From: Papio anubis
Taxonomy: Eukaryota > Chordata > Mammalia > Primates > Cercopithecidae
Direction: 5' to 3'
Assembly: GCF_008728515.1 (NCBI RefSeq)
Contig: NC_044976.1
Span: forward strand, 35,487,376 to 35,551,375
DNA: 64,000 nt
The first letter of the stretch is position 1; the number at the start of each line of letters is the position of its first letter. The position numbers and the translations under genes were made by a program. Under the pieces are notes generated by a model. The model saw only the letters and a program-made list of their open reading frames with translations, did not search any database and was not told where the DNA came from. Positions 1-9,885 of the stretch are shown here, in pieces.

Positions 1-399
1 ACCCTGGCAACCAGCTCCAAAAGGGCCAGAGGGTGGGGAGGAAGCTGCCACATCCCTCAAACCTCCACCAAGAGGTCTCCTAGACAACAGGAGGTGAGGA
101 CACTCCCAGGCCGCCTCCCTCTGGCAGAAGCCAGTCTGCCACCTCCCCTGCCACCACCAAGGAAGGAAGGGGCACCCACTGGATGGGGACTTCACTCTGC
201 TACCCCCCACATTTAGCCTGCATGGCTCACAAAGCTCCTCTACCACTCAAAGCGAGGCCAATAGGGGCTCTCCCCACCATGGATACCGGGCCCTACAGGG
301 CTGCAGCTGCACTGCAGCCCCTCAGTCCCCACCACCACCCTCCAGGATCTACCATGGACTCCTTGATTGCTAATTTAGACTTTCCTGCCATCCCACGCA

Positions 400-680
400 G
401 GGGAATCAGGGGAAATCAAATTACCGAGTTATTCACTCTTTTTGTACAGCTGATGGGCTGATTAGCTGTCAATCAGGGTCTGCATTAACATCTGACACTG
501 TGTGCATAACAATTACCAGTCACATTAAGGAAACCTTTCCCTTTCTCTCTAAAGGGAGGGATGGGGAAGAGACAGGAGAGAGGAGGAGGCGGGAGGCACT
601 GAAGGGAGGAGGAAATTCAATCAGCATAATTAGCTCAATCAGAGGAGAACATCACTTCACCAGCTGAGCAGAGCTACTGG
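400..680. promoter_or_regulatory. candidate conserved regulatory block with PBX/MEIS-type motif
   Basis: Repeat-free and AT-rich within GC-richer flanks. It contains CTGTCAATCA at 466-475, the reverse complement of the composite PBX-MEIS site TGATTGACAG, preceded by GATTAG. A second cluster at 621-640 holds CATAATTAGC next to CAATCAG. Enhancer identity is inferred only from motif content and the absence of repeats. Confidence 0.3.
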
Positions 681-837
681 CACTGCCAAAGGCCGCCGGC
701 TGACCAGCTGCTCTGGAGCCTCTGCCCACTCTGCCCTCCAGCAAAGTGCCCAGCCTCTCCCTGCAGCCACAGCTCTAGCCAAGGCAAGCTGCCCTTCCAG
801 TCAGTTAACCACTTGGATCCGCCTTTAGACTTCCCTT

Positions 838-935
838 GCTCCAATCAGGCGGGCCCATTTCTGCCTGCTTCACTGGGATTGGCTCTGACTGAAGAGGAGG
901 GATATAAGACTCCAAGGGTCCAGGCAGAGTTGGGA
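838..935 (+). promoter_or_regulatory. promoter-like CCAAT/TATA arrangement
   Basis: A CCAATCAG box at 841-848, an inverted CCAAT (ATTGG) at 878-882 and a TATA-like ATATAAG at 902-908 occur in the order and spacing of a TATA promoter reading to the right, which would put a start near 930-940. No exon or splice donor is obvious downstream, so this may be chance. Confidence 0.2.
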
Positions 936-2047
936 GTTGGAGGTGGGATGGAATAGAAGGGGTTGACGACTATTGAAGTCTAAGTTTATGATTATTTTGT
1001 GAAAGGGACTCCCTTATACTGAGTCAGGCTGTGACATTTTGTGGATCATCCTGCTGTTCTTCCTACTCCTTCCCTACGGCTGGCATCCTCCATCCCTCAG
1101 CACCCCTTCTGAATTGTTTGACCTTCTCTGGGCTGACCTGCATGTGTCTTCACTTGACTCTTCCAAGATAGAGTTTCAAGCCCAATTCCCATCCTACCCT
1201 CCACCTCTGAACACTCTCAGTTTGTCGCTGCCCTGAAAGCTAGTAAGTGCTCCCTGTATGTTGTAGCCACCAGGGTGGAGGATGAGCCTGGGGTCAGAGT
1301 GGATTGTGACAGAGAGGAAGCGACAGGACCACATATGGGTGAGATAGCCCTGGAAATGCCCGGTGTTGCTAGGAACCACCAAGGCTGTAAGTGGGAGCTC
1401 AGCAGGAGTCTGTGGGTCCCGGCACTCTTGGGACCTCAATTTCCCCATCTGTAATATAAGTGTGTCTCTAACCACCCTCCAGACTGGCTTTTTTTGAGTC
1501 TCTCAGTCTAAGGAGTCCTTACTCTGGACGCTGCTGCTGCTCCCAGGAGAGGGATGGTGCTTCGAGCTATTCCTTAGTCCAGACATGGGGAGGGCTTGCA
1601 GGGAGCAGTCACACTCTCCCATTCAGTCTCTTCAGGGCCTCCTGTGACAGAAGTAAAACAAACTGACAACATTCTTGGAAAAGGCCAAGCTTGTCCCTGG
1701 CCCACAGACTGATTGTCAACAGGTTGTGTTTGCTGAGGTGACCAGGCAGGGGTTCCCCTCGTCTGTTTGCTTTTTTCATGTGGAAGAACAGGTCTCAAGA
1801 AGGCTGGCTTTGGCCTCCTTAGCACTGCCCTGACCCACTGAGCAAGTCACAGACAGGTCTGGTGATAGACTAAGGCTGCACTGGTGACGACTGCCAGGCA
1901 GGAGTCTAGGGCTATAAGTTATTCAGGGAGGTGCAGGCAGAGGGAGGCCTGAGGTTGTGCTGTAGCTGCTTCTACAATGCAGACGTCCCATGAGGGTGAA
2001 GAAGATACTCAGCCCCATTCTCTGGGCCTCTGAATTTCTTGACCCAG

Positions 2048-2445
2048 TGTATTAGTCCACTGGCGATGCCATTACAAAAGACCACAAACAGTTTAAATAC
2101 TAAAATAAAATCACAGAAACTTATCTTCTAGCTTTTGAGTTCTGGAAGCTAGAATTCCAAAAGCAAGGTGTTGGCAGGTTTTGCTTCTTCTGAGGCCTCC
2201 CTCTCTGACTTGCAGATGGGACCTTCTCTCCGTCCTCATGGCCTTTTCTCTGTGCACATGCACCTCTGGTGTCTCTCCATGTGTCCAAATTTCTATTTAT
2301 AAGAAAGCCAGGCAGATTAAATTAGGGTCCACCCTAACATCTTCTTTTAACTTAATCACCTCCTTGAAGATTCTGTCTCCCAATCTGAGCTATTAGGAGT
2401 GAGAGTTTCAACATATGAACTTAAGGGGACACAATTCAGCCAAAA
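2048..2445 (-). mobile_element. MLT1-type MaLR solo LTR
   Basis: Reads as the reverse complement of an MLT1 LTR: the TGTATTAGTC terminus at the left, the part matching the 'glycine-rich tail' region (GGTGTTGGCAGG, TTCTGAGGCCTC) in the middle, TTATAAGAAAG, TTAGGGTCCACCCTAA, and GGGGACACAATTCAGCC at the far end. No internal retroviral genes are present. Old copy without a clear TSD. Confidence 0.8.
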
Positions 2446-2457
2446 ACCCTCAGAGAA

Positions 2458-2722
2458 CTAATAACAATAGTTATCATTGTTGTTGGATAGCTAACATATA
2501 TGGCATTTACTCTATTCTAGGCACAGGTCTAAGTGCTTACATACACTCACTAAACCCTCACAGACTTGAGCAGCTACTATGAGGCAATTATTATTATCAT
2601 CCCAACTCCTTAGATGGGAAAAATGACATACAGGGAGCTTAAGCTACCTTCCCATCTAGTAAACAGGAGAGCCAAGATTCAAATTCAGGTATCAGACTCC
2701 AGAGTCCACCCACTCAGCAACT
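2458..2722 (-). repeat. MIR SINE
   Basis: Reverse-complement MIR along nearly its whole length: ATAGCTAACAT near the 3' end, then a degenerate GGCACAGGTCTAAGTGCTTA, AATTATTATTATCATCCC, and a terminal AGACTCCAGAGTCCA corresponding to the tRNA-like head. Diverged, so ancient. Confidence 0.8.
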
Positions 2723-2989
2723 ATTTCACATGCCTTGGCACAAGGTCCTTGGCGGCTCAATGATGGTGCTGACAGTCTTTCCAGGCCCCAGAGAACAATT
2801 GCCTCCTGGCCTCTGGCTCAGCAGCTTCCACATTAGGGATACCTCAGGCAACTTCAAGCCCAACCCTTGTACTGAGCCCATCTTCAGCCCAGAGAACTCA
2901 GACACCACCCCCCATCCAGCATTCGAGAGGGTCTCCATGTGGAGGGTCTCCATGTGCATCTGGACCTTCAGCTGCCAACATTCACAGAG

Positions 2990-3095
2990 CCCTTGATTAT
3001 GCACCAGACCTCGTGCTAAGTGCTCTGCAGGTATCATGTCATTTAACTCTCACATTAAATATGAGTCCATGATTATGCCCATTCTCTCCCTTCCT
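2990..3095 (-). repeat. MIR fragment
   Basis: TGCACCAGACCTCGTGCTAA followed by GTCATTTAACTCTCACA matches the reverse-complement MIR 3' half; the gap and head portion are missing. Confidence 0.55.
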
Positions 3096-3171
3096 CTACA
3101 AACAAGACCTTCCAGACTGACCTCAGCTAAGCACACCAGGTCACCCCTGAGCCATGATAACTCATTTTCTT

Positions 3172-3440
3172 TCCTTTTCTTTTTTTGAGACATGGTCTTG
3201 CCGAAGTGCAATGGCGCAATCATAGTTCACTGTGCCTCAAACTCCTAGGCTCAAGCAATTCTCCTGCCTCAGCCTCCCAAGTAGTGTCACCATGCCCAAC
3301 TGAATTTATTTTTTATTTTTTGTAGAGACAGGGTCCTGCTATATTGCCCAGACTGGCCTCAACCTCCTGGCCTCAAGTGATCTTCCCGCTTCGGCCTCCC
3401 ACAGTGCTGGGATTATAGGCAGGAGTCACAGCACCTGGCA
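3172..3440 (-). mobile_element. Alu (J-like), slightly shortened
   Basis: Antisense Alu: T-rich tail at the left, GAGACATGGTCTTGCC, both monomers, GTGCTGGGATTATAGGC, ending CACCTGGC. Diagnostic bases (CTCAAGCAATTCTCCTG, ACAGGGTCCTGCTATATTGC) are AluJ-like. A 15-base TSD with one or two mismatches flanks it: ATAACTCATTTTCTT at 3157-3171 and ATAACTAGTTTTCTT at 3441-3455. Confidence 0.92.
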
Positions 3441-3485
3441 ATAACTAGTTTTCTTAGGTATTCCTAAAGCCACTAATTTACTCTC

Positions 3486-3925
3486 CCATTCAAAAAATTA
3501 TTTACTGGGTGCTTACTATATGCCAGGCACTGGTTCTGGATATCAGGTATGAATGGGGGAAAACAATAGAAAGGAGTCCTGCCCCCAAGAGGCTTATAAT
3601 CTAGTGGGCTTAGACAGAAAATAAACAGGTATGGAAATAAAGAAATATGATGGTTACAGATAGTGACAAAGGAATCACGAAATGAAACCAGGCAATGGCT
3701 AGGTTGCAGACACTTCAGATGGGGCAGTCAGGGAAGCTTCCCTGAGGAGGTGATGCTTGAACTGAGATCTGAATAACAAGAAGGATCCAATAATGAGGGG
3801 GAAGGGCAGGCAAGACAGAGAGAACAGTAAGTGCAAAGGTCCTGAGACACATTCAAGGGACAGAATGAAGACCGGCCTGGCTAGAGCAGACAGGACTGGA
3901 AGGCCGGTTAGGATATCATGTTAAT
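3486..3925 (-). mobile_element. L2 LINE 3' part
   Basis: Antisense L2: TGCTTACTATATGCCAGGCA, CAAGAGGCTTATAATCTAGTG, AGACAGAAAATAAACA, then GTCAGGGAAGCTTCCCTGAGG and AGTGCAAAGGTCCTGAG. All blocks fall in the L2 3'UTR order, reversed. Confidence 0.8.
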
Positions 3926-4607
3926 GAGGTTCTGCACCTGAGTTGCCGCACATCACCATCAGGGAAGAGGTGACTGTCAGTTCCTTCCCATGTCTCATCC
4001 AAATCCTTCCACTGCAAGTGAAACCTCATTGCCTTGCTCTATCTTCAGAGCAGACTAAAATCTGAGAACACTTACGGTGTTTCCTCTCCACCAAATCACC
4101 ATCCCAGCCAGAAAATAGCAGCTTCCCCTCTTCCCCCAACCATTTCCAGGTGACAGTTAAAGGAGTGGTGGGGGTTGGGCTGGGAGTCTCTATGAGTTTG
4201 AGAAAATCTATCTCCCTTCTGATGTTTTCAGCTGCCTCCCTTTGTAGGCTGTCAAAGCATGACAGGGAACGTTTCTTGCCAAAGGTCCCCTTGTGTTGCT
4301 GCCTAAATACACTCATAAATTCTTGCCTGAACCCAGAAGCAAGGCCCTGTATTTGAAATAAGAAGGGCAGAAAGACCCATAGAGAACCTTCCACCCCTTT
4401 CCATTCTATTTTCCTCTCCTTTCCTTCCCAATTCCCAGCTGCAGAAAATGAAGGAAATGCTTTTCAGGAGTCAGGGTGCATAGATTATTGTGTCTACATC
4501 CCCAACTACCATGGAGGAGGAGACAGATGCATCAACACACAAGTGAAACACATGCTATGAAAAGTAAATGAACTGGAAGTTGGGGAACCATGGTTGGAAG
4601 TGAAGCT
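3926..4607. other. unassigned non-coding stretch
   Basis: Ordinary mixed sequence. Open frames of 68 and 122 codons on opposite strands overlap each other and show no family resemblance. I see no repeat family, motif cluster or RNA gene here. Confidence 0.35.
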
Positions 4608-4688
4608 CAATTCATCATGTATTTACTCAATAGCTATTTACTGAACACATACTCTGTGCCAAGTACTTGAATCAGGACTGTCAGGCAC
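4608..4688 (-). repeat. L2/MIR tail fragment
   Basis: ATTTACTCAATAGCTATTTA followed by GAACACATACTCTGTGCCAA is the reversed tail motif shared by L2 and MIR; too short to separate the two. Confidence 0.5.
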
Positions 4689-4689
4689 T

Positions 4690-5090
4690 TTAATCAGTTA
4701 GGGTCTAGTTAAGAAAAGAGAAACCATTCTAGGTATTTCACACAGTGGAAATTTAATACAGGGAGCTGGTTATGCAGATGATGGAAGAGTTGAGAAGCCA
4801 AATTAGCACCACCAAAACATTGGCAATAGCCGAAAGCCACCAGCTCCTTTGGAAATGGAAGGACAGTGAAAAGAGATGGCTTTACTCTATCTCAGAGCTG
4901 GGGTTGTCCTGCAAGGAGCTAGACTACAGGGAAGCCTGCTCAGCAGAATCTGAAACCACAGAGGGTGCCATTGTCTGGCAAGAGATGTACTTGCTGCCAG
5001 AGATGCTACCCCAGGCAAAGAGAAAGATGAGAAATGCTCTGGCTTCCTTCTTCCTTCCATCCTCCAGTCTCCCATCAGTGCCTCTTATTG
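4690..5090 (-). repeat. unnamed old interspersed repeat
   Basis: TCAGTTAGGGTCTAGTTAAG, then GAAACCATTCTAGGTATTT and GGAAATTTAATACAGGGAGC match, reversed, the end of the element at 23976-24414 (which ends in a ...GATACA-like terminus). I recognise the pattern as a dispersed mammalian repeat but cannot name the family. A 107-codon open frame inside it is therefore not treated as a gene. Confidence 0.4.
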
Positions 5091-5229
5091 ACTAACCTCA
5101 GCCAAAAGACAGATCACCAAGAGCCTGGAGAACACAGTCTGCAGGAGTCACTTTCACCTCCACAACACCCCCATGGTAGAGTGGAGAAGGGGAAAAGAAA
5201 GAGATGGGTTTGAAAGGCAAAGAGCAAAA

Positions 5230-5735
5230 TGAGTGTCACAGCACTAAAGACTTAAAATGAGGGTACATTTGATGTGGGTTTTAAAGTTTGAATAGGAACT
5301 TTCCAATCAAGAAGGAGCAGAGTGGTACAGGAAAGAGCAGGTTCAAAGACAGGGAAGTGCAGAGGATGTGGCTTATTCAACTAACAACAAAATATTCTGC
5401 CTGGCTGCCAGGAAGGTATATGAGCAGAGCCAACAAGAGATTGGGGAACATCCTGTAGGGCCTAAAAGGCTGAGCTCAGGGGGTTGGATATCATCCTGTA
5501 GGAAGTGTGGGACTCCACTGGGTCTCAGTCACAGACTGGGATTAGTAAAGAAGAGGGACCACAGATTGGGAAGAGAGACAGTGAGAAGCATTTGCAATGG
5601 TCCTAGTGAGCATTGATTAAGTCTGAACTAGGGCTGCTTTCATGGAGACTGGGAGGAGAAAGGGCATATAAGAGAATTTTAGGATGTAGAAACAGCAGGA
5701 CTTGGTAGTTGACTGGTAGGAGCGAGAGGGAGAAA
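5230..5735 (-). mobile_element. diverged L2 internal 3'UTR segment
   Basis: GAGCAGAGTGGTACAGGAAAG, ACAGGGAAGTGCAGAGG and AACATCCTGTAGGGCCT follow the reversed L2 order (fragment upstream of the conserved tail), at high divergence. Confidence 0.45.
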
Positions 5736-5888
5736 AAGAGACAAAATATTATATTTGGGTGGGTGTTTATGAGAATGTAATTCTAACTTTTCTCCCTTCC
5801 TTCTCCTTCCTCTAGGACCACCTTTGGAGAGGCCTTCACTTATCTCTTAATGTGCAGCCTCTTATAATGCAGCCTTCCTTTCTTCCAT

Positions 5889-6313
5889 TGTATTAGAATC
5901 CTCAGTTTGGGGCTAGACAAAAAGGCCTCCTGGAATAAGGGCTACACTTCCCTGCATCCCTTGCAGTTAGACACGGCAATGTGCCTAAGCTCTAGCCAAT
6001 GAGATGTAAATGAATGTGTCAGGGGATAGCTTACTTAAATGCAGCTGGCATGTGCCCTTTGGCCCCTTCTTTGTCACTCTTTCCCCACCTTGCTGCCTGG
6101 ACAGTAACCATGATGAATGGAGCTTTGGCCACTATTTTAGACCAGGGAACAATAAGAGCCTGGGTCCCTAGGAACATGATAGAATAGATTCAGCACCCAC
6201 TTTGCACTGCCTAAATCAGTTCTGTAGGTGAAAGAGAAATAAACATCTACTTATTTAAGCCACTGTTATTTTGAGTATGTTTGTCACAACCAAACTTAAT
6301 CCTAAATGATACA
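5889..6313 (+). mobile_element. solo LTR, MaLR/ERVL-like
   Basis: Begins TGTATTAG and ends AAATGATACA. Internal marks include CTAGCCAATGAGATGTAAAT, AGCCTGGGTCCCTAGG, GAGAAATAAACATCTACTT and TTAAGCCACTGTTATTTTG, the polyadenylation-signal region typical of these LTRs. The same family appears at 12448, 14333 and 62614. Subfamily not assigned; no retroviral genes are attached. Confidence 0.6.
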
Positions 6314-6324
6314 ATACTCTATTA

Positions 6325-6512
6325 TTTCAGGAAATAATTTAAATATCTCATCTCATTTACTCCTCAACAATCCAATGATGTAGATAATATTGATATATCC
6401 AGTTTACAGATGAGGAGACTGAGGCTTGGTGAGGTTAAGTCCCTTGTTCAAAGCCAGTAGTGTAGGCAAGATCCAAACTCTGGAATTTTCGCTCCAAATA
6501 TTCTGACTTCCT
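6325..6512 (-). repeat. MIR SINE
   Basis: ATCTCATTTACTCCTCAACA, CAGTTTACAGATGAGGAGAC, TGAGGCTTGGTGAGGTTAAG and the reversed head around ATCCAAACTCTGG identify an antisense MIR. Confidence 0.85.
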
Positions 6513-6649
6513 CAGAGGCACCTCTTTTCCCTTCCCAAATGTTTTTCATCTTCCCTCCTGCTTCTTTCAGCTTGACACATGTTTCTAGCAATAATAATGG
6601 CCTCAATAATAAGGATAATAATAAGAACACTGAGATTTGCTCTTTTGTA

Positions 6650-7040
6650 GAACTGAACAACTTCCTACTATTTCTGTCAACAAATTAGTCTTAATTGCAC
6701 TGTGGCATCATTAAGCAGCATTTGGGGAAATGTAGAAGGTCCCCAACATGTCAAGAATATAATTTGATCAACAAAACATCTGAAAAAGAAAAAAAAACAG
6801 TAGATGCTTATATTTAAAAAACAAAACACTGGGCTGATTTTTATAATGTGTCCTTTTAACTCCTCTCTTTGTAAAAGACGAATTACACCTTAGTGGCTTC
6901 TGGGCTCTGGCTCACTGCACGGTCGCCAAGTTGCCTGTGACACTTCCAGCTGAATTTGCTCCCCGCTGTCAGCTGTAGGGAGGGGGTTATTTCACCAAGA
7001 GGGAGGAGGGTTATTTGGGTTATTTTTCTGCTTCCACTCT
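6650..7040. promoter_or_regulatory. repeat-free AT-rich block, possible conserved element
   Basis: Contains AAATTAGTCTTAATTGCAC, ATCATTAAGCAGCATTTG and, after an A-rich stretch, CCGCTGTCAGCTGTAGGG with retained CpGs, all without recognisable repeats between a MIR and an L2. Regulatory role is inference from composition only. Confidence 0.25.
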
Positions 7041-7084
7041 TGCCACTCTACCATCTAATCAGCATGGAACAACCAGATGAGGCT

Positions 7085-7617
7085 TCAAAAACCTAAGTCA
7101 CATCACATCACTCCTCTCTTCAAACACTGTCAATAGCTTCCCATCCTATTTACAATAAAAACTAAGCCTCCATCATGGCCTCCCAGGCCCTGCATAATCT
7201 GGTCCTCACTCACCTCTGTGACCTCATTACCAACTCTCTGCATTTCACCTCTGATGCTCTGGCCACAATACACCTGGATGCCCCTGCCCCAGGGCCTTTA
7301 CACTTGCTGCTCCCTGCATCTGGAACACTCTTTCCCCAGATGTCTATGTGATGGCCTCCCTCGCCTCAATCATCTCTCTGCTAAAAGAGGCCATCACTAC
7401 CCACTGCAACAGAGCATCCCCTCCTGCCCTACTTTTCTTCATTAAGTTGATCACTACCTGCCATTACATTATAAAAGTATTTGTATATTTTTTAATTGTC
7501 TGGTCCCCCAAGTAGAATGTAAGCTCCAAGAAGGCAGGAGCTGTATCTACTTTGTTCAGTGCTTGGCTTCTGTGCCTAGAGCGTGTATGACACATGCTAG
7601 GTTCTCAATAAACATTG
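7085..7617 (+). mobile_element. L2 LINE 3' end
   Basis: Sense L2 through to its end: CTTCCCATCCTATTTACAAT, CCAGGCCCTGCATAATCTGG, CCAGGGCCTTTACACTTGC, CTGGAACACTCTTTCCCCAG, TAGAATGTAAGCTCCAAGAAGG and TTCTCAATAAACATTGGAGG. The tail runs directly into the GGAA array at 7617. Confidence 0.92.
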
Positions 7618-7790
7618 GAGGGAAGGAGAGAAGAAGAAGAGGGAGGGAAGGAAGGAAGGAAGGAAGGAAGGAAGGAAGGAAGGAAGCGAGGGAGGGAGGG
7701 ATAGAGGGAAGGAAGGAAGGAAGGGAAGGAAGAAGGAAGGGGGGAAAAGGGGAGGGGAGGGGCAGGGAGGGGAAGGCTGGAAAGTACATG
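7617..7790 (+). repeat. (GGAA)n microsatellite and purine tract
   Basis: About ten uninterrupted GGAA units at 7646-7686, then GCGAGGGAGGGA and further short GGAA runs, ending in AGGGGAGGGG. It appears to have grown from the GGAG following the L2 tail at 7085-7617. Open frames over it encode only serine/proline/leucine or glycine/arginine/lysine repeats. Confidence 0.97.
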
Positions 7791-8149
7791 GTGAAGAAGG
7801 CATCAGACAGGACAGGGAATAACTGCTCCAAAGATCAAACAAAATGAAATTCAGTAAGAGGAATTGGAGTTAGACATAGGGAAGTATTTTTTGACACTGA
7901 GAGGTGTAAGGTAGTAGAGCAGGAAGCTGGGGTTAGGAGGGGATTTGCGGTTAGGAAGTGGGTTCCCAGAGCGGTGGTCAGAGTGAAGGAGGACATCTGG
8001 CCTTTCCTGGGCAGTGTAGGAATGCAGCCAGATCTGCATTCTTTTTTCCCTCTCCCTTCCTTTCTGTGGGAGGAACTGGCACAGGAGAGATTTGGGACTT
8101 GGTGAGGGGAGGGGAAGAGGAGGAGGCAGTTCTTTTTTCTTAACCTCCC
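7791..8149. other. unassigned stretch
   Basis: Mixed sequence with purine-rich patches near 8100-8135. No repeat family or exon signal recognised. Confidence 0.3.
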
Positions 8150-8400
8150 CACAAAGTTGCAGAAGAAATCTCGAGTAGTGAATCATCCCTCTTTACAATC
8201 AAGCAGTTATTTAAAATGGAAAAAGGAAAAGAGACCCAGAGAAAGGGAGAAAGTGGGAGATTATCGCCCGCCAGCTTGCTCCCAAATTCCCAGCAATCAG
8301 CCGCTGAGATGTGTCTAATCTCACGATGAGCCGCTTTCCTGATTGAGGGAGCTAATTGCAGGGCTGACACAGCTTCCCGGGAAAGTACTTGTAGACAAAA
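8150..8400. promoter_or_regulatory. repeat-free block, possible conserved element
   Basis: TTATCGCCCGCCAGCTTGC, AATCAGCCGCTGAG, TCTAATCTCACGATGAGCCG and GAGCTAATTGCAGGGCTGAC combine retained CpGs with homeodomain-type cores in non-repetitive sequence. Function is inferred only. Confidence 0.3.
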
Positions 8401-8534
8401 AATGCCAAGTGCTACCAACAACAACAAAAATACACCCATACACACTCATAATGGCTCAAGACGCAAGAGGCCTGTACTGCCAGAGACATCTACCCCACTC
8501 CAAAAAAGGAGAGGAAGCTCTTGACACCAGCCAA

Positions 8535-8712
8535 AGCCATCAGGAAAATCCCAGGGGAGAAATTGGCCAAAGACATAAACAGCAAGTTCACAGAAGTGGA
8601 GGTACAAATGTCCAGTAAATCTAGGAAGAAAGGTTCAACCTCACTTGCAGTCAAAGAAGCAATGGTACTTACAGCTATGGCACCATTTTTTGTGGACCAA
8701 ATTAGAAAAGGT
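8535..8712 (+). mobile_element. L1M fragment (part 1)
   Basis: GAAATTGGCCAAAGACATAA, TTCACAGAAGTGGAGGTACA and GGTTCAACCTCACTTGCAG correspond to the end of ORF2 in old L1M elements. It is collinear with the pieces at 9215 and 10735, so these may be one disrupted insertion. Confidence 0.6.
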
Positions 8713-9214
8713 TTTGAAGGAAAAAAACATTCATATTGACCTGGGCCTTTAGGGAGGCAGGGGCAAGATCCTGGGAAGATTTCTTTGCTGATGGAGTTTA
8801 TCATCAAGATACCCAAGAGAAACAGGACACAGGGGAACCTCTCCTTGGCTGCTGTTGGCACACAGTCTAGTGGAAACAGAGAGCAGTCACTCAGCCTGCT
8901 CTGGGATGCAGCTGAGCTCCAGCCAGTGCCTTCAGTTTGTCTGTGTCACCCTGAATGTTACCCAGAAAGAGGACTTGATGGGTTCTCCATCCAACAAGGA
9001 GACTCTCCCTTGGGCTCCAATACACCGGCTCCATCCTCAGGGCCATCCTTAGGTCTTGTCTGGGACTCTTGGACCAATTCCAGGTCTAATCCGGTGTGGC
9101 AGAAGCAACTAGTTTAGTTTCACCCAGCCATGCCTCAGAATCAGAGTGACTTAAGCAGGAAAGAACAGCTTCTGTTGCTGGTGTCAAAGGCAAGCATGCT
9201 GAGGCTCCATATCC
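8713..9214. other. sequence separating two L1M fragments
   Basis: No repeat family recognised. An open frame of 110 codons at 8785-9117 carries no recognisable domain. It may be an old insertion into the L1M or replaced sequence. Confidence 0.25.
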
Positions 9215-9335
9215 TGCCTGATAAAATGGTTAACACTCGGCCTTGCAAGGATGTGGTGGAATTGACTTTCTTGTGTGCTATTGGTAAGTGTAGAAAATGA
9301 TGCAAACTCCCTGGAGGGTAACTTGACAAAAACCA
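9215..9335 (+). mobile_element. L1M fragment (part 2)
   Basis: GCAAGGATGTGGTGGAATTG followed by TGCTATTGGTAAGTGTAGA and CTGGAGGGTAACTTGAC is the diverged '...ggatgtgg...gggaatgtaaa...' region near the L1M 3' end, in the correct order after part 1. Confidence 0.55.
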
Positions 9336-9885
9336 AAATCTTCATTCCCTTTTCCCTTCTGGGAATAAGGAGAGAGGAGAAATGCTTCAGCTATACTCAT
9401 TATGCCAGATGACCCCTGCCCAATCCCTTTAGGACTCCCCGCTGCCCTCACAAAGAAGGAGAAATAGCCATCTGACTGATTGGAGAGTGAGGTACCCATC
9501 AGTCCATATTCAAAAGGTCAGCACCTCTGAGGTGTGCTCTTGCTGGTACTTCCTGCCTCTATCCCATGGACAGAGCTCCAGGGCACACCTGGGTATGCCG
9601 CTGTCAAGGAGAAGGAGTGTTGTACCCCACTCGAGCCTCAAGCTAAGGCATGCACTGCAACTCAGCCTTGTACTTCAGTTCTGAATTGGGGACATTGGGT
9701 CACATTTGGATGACTATTAATAAAGAGGTAACTGCATTCCAGTTCTGCTATTGTTCCTTATGTACCACTTCTTTAAAACCTCAAAGGCAGGTGATCAGTA
9801 ACCAGGAAGAATTGATCCTAGAATTTCTGAATTCCTGGCAGTTAAACTTTCTGATGTCATCCAAATCCCACCTGAATTTCTTTTC
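9336..9885. other. unassigned stretch
   Basis: No clear repeat, exon or RNA signal. Short open frames only (up to 80 codons). Confidence 0.3.

Larger units (their letters stand above)
1..2047. other. repeat-poor non-coding stretch
   Basis: No interspersed repeat family is recognisable here and no open frame looks like a protein family. The part with most visible structure is 400-680 (AT-rich, homeodomain-type motifs) and 838-935 (CCAAT/TATA arrangement), each listed separately. The part from 950 to 2047 is ordinary mixed sequence in which I see nothing specific. Confidence 0.4.

Noticed and set aside
5781..5830. Strong splice acceptor (CTTTTCTCCC… TCCTCTAG/GACC) on the plus strand
   Set aside because: The following sequence hits stops quickly in the natural frame and no donor or partner exon was found; could only be a non-coding exon.
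5889..6313. Possible intact endogenous retrovirus
   Set aside because: Only solo LTR-type sequence is present; no gag, pol or env remnants lie beside this or any other LTR in the window.
7556..7847. Overlapping frames rich in PSLPSFLPS or GREGRKEGRK
   Set aside because: Translations of the GGAA microsatellite in several frames, not proteins.
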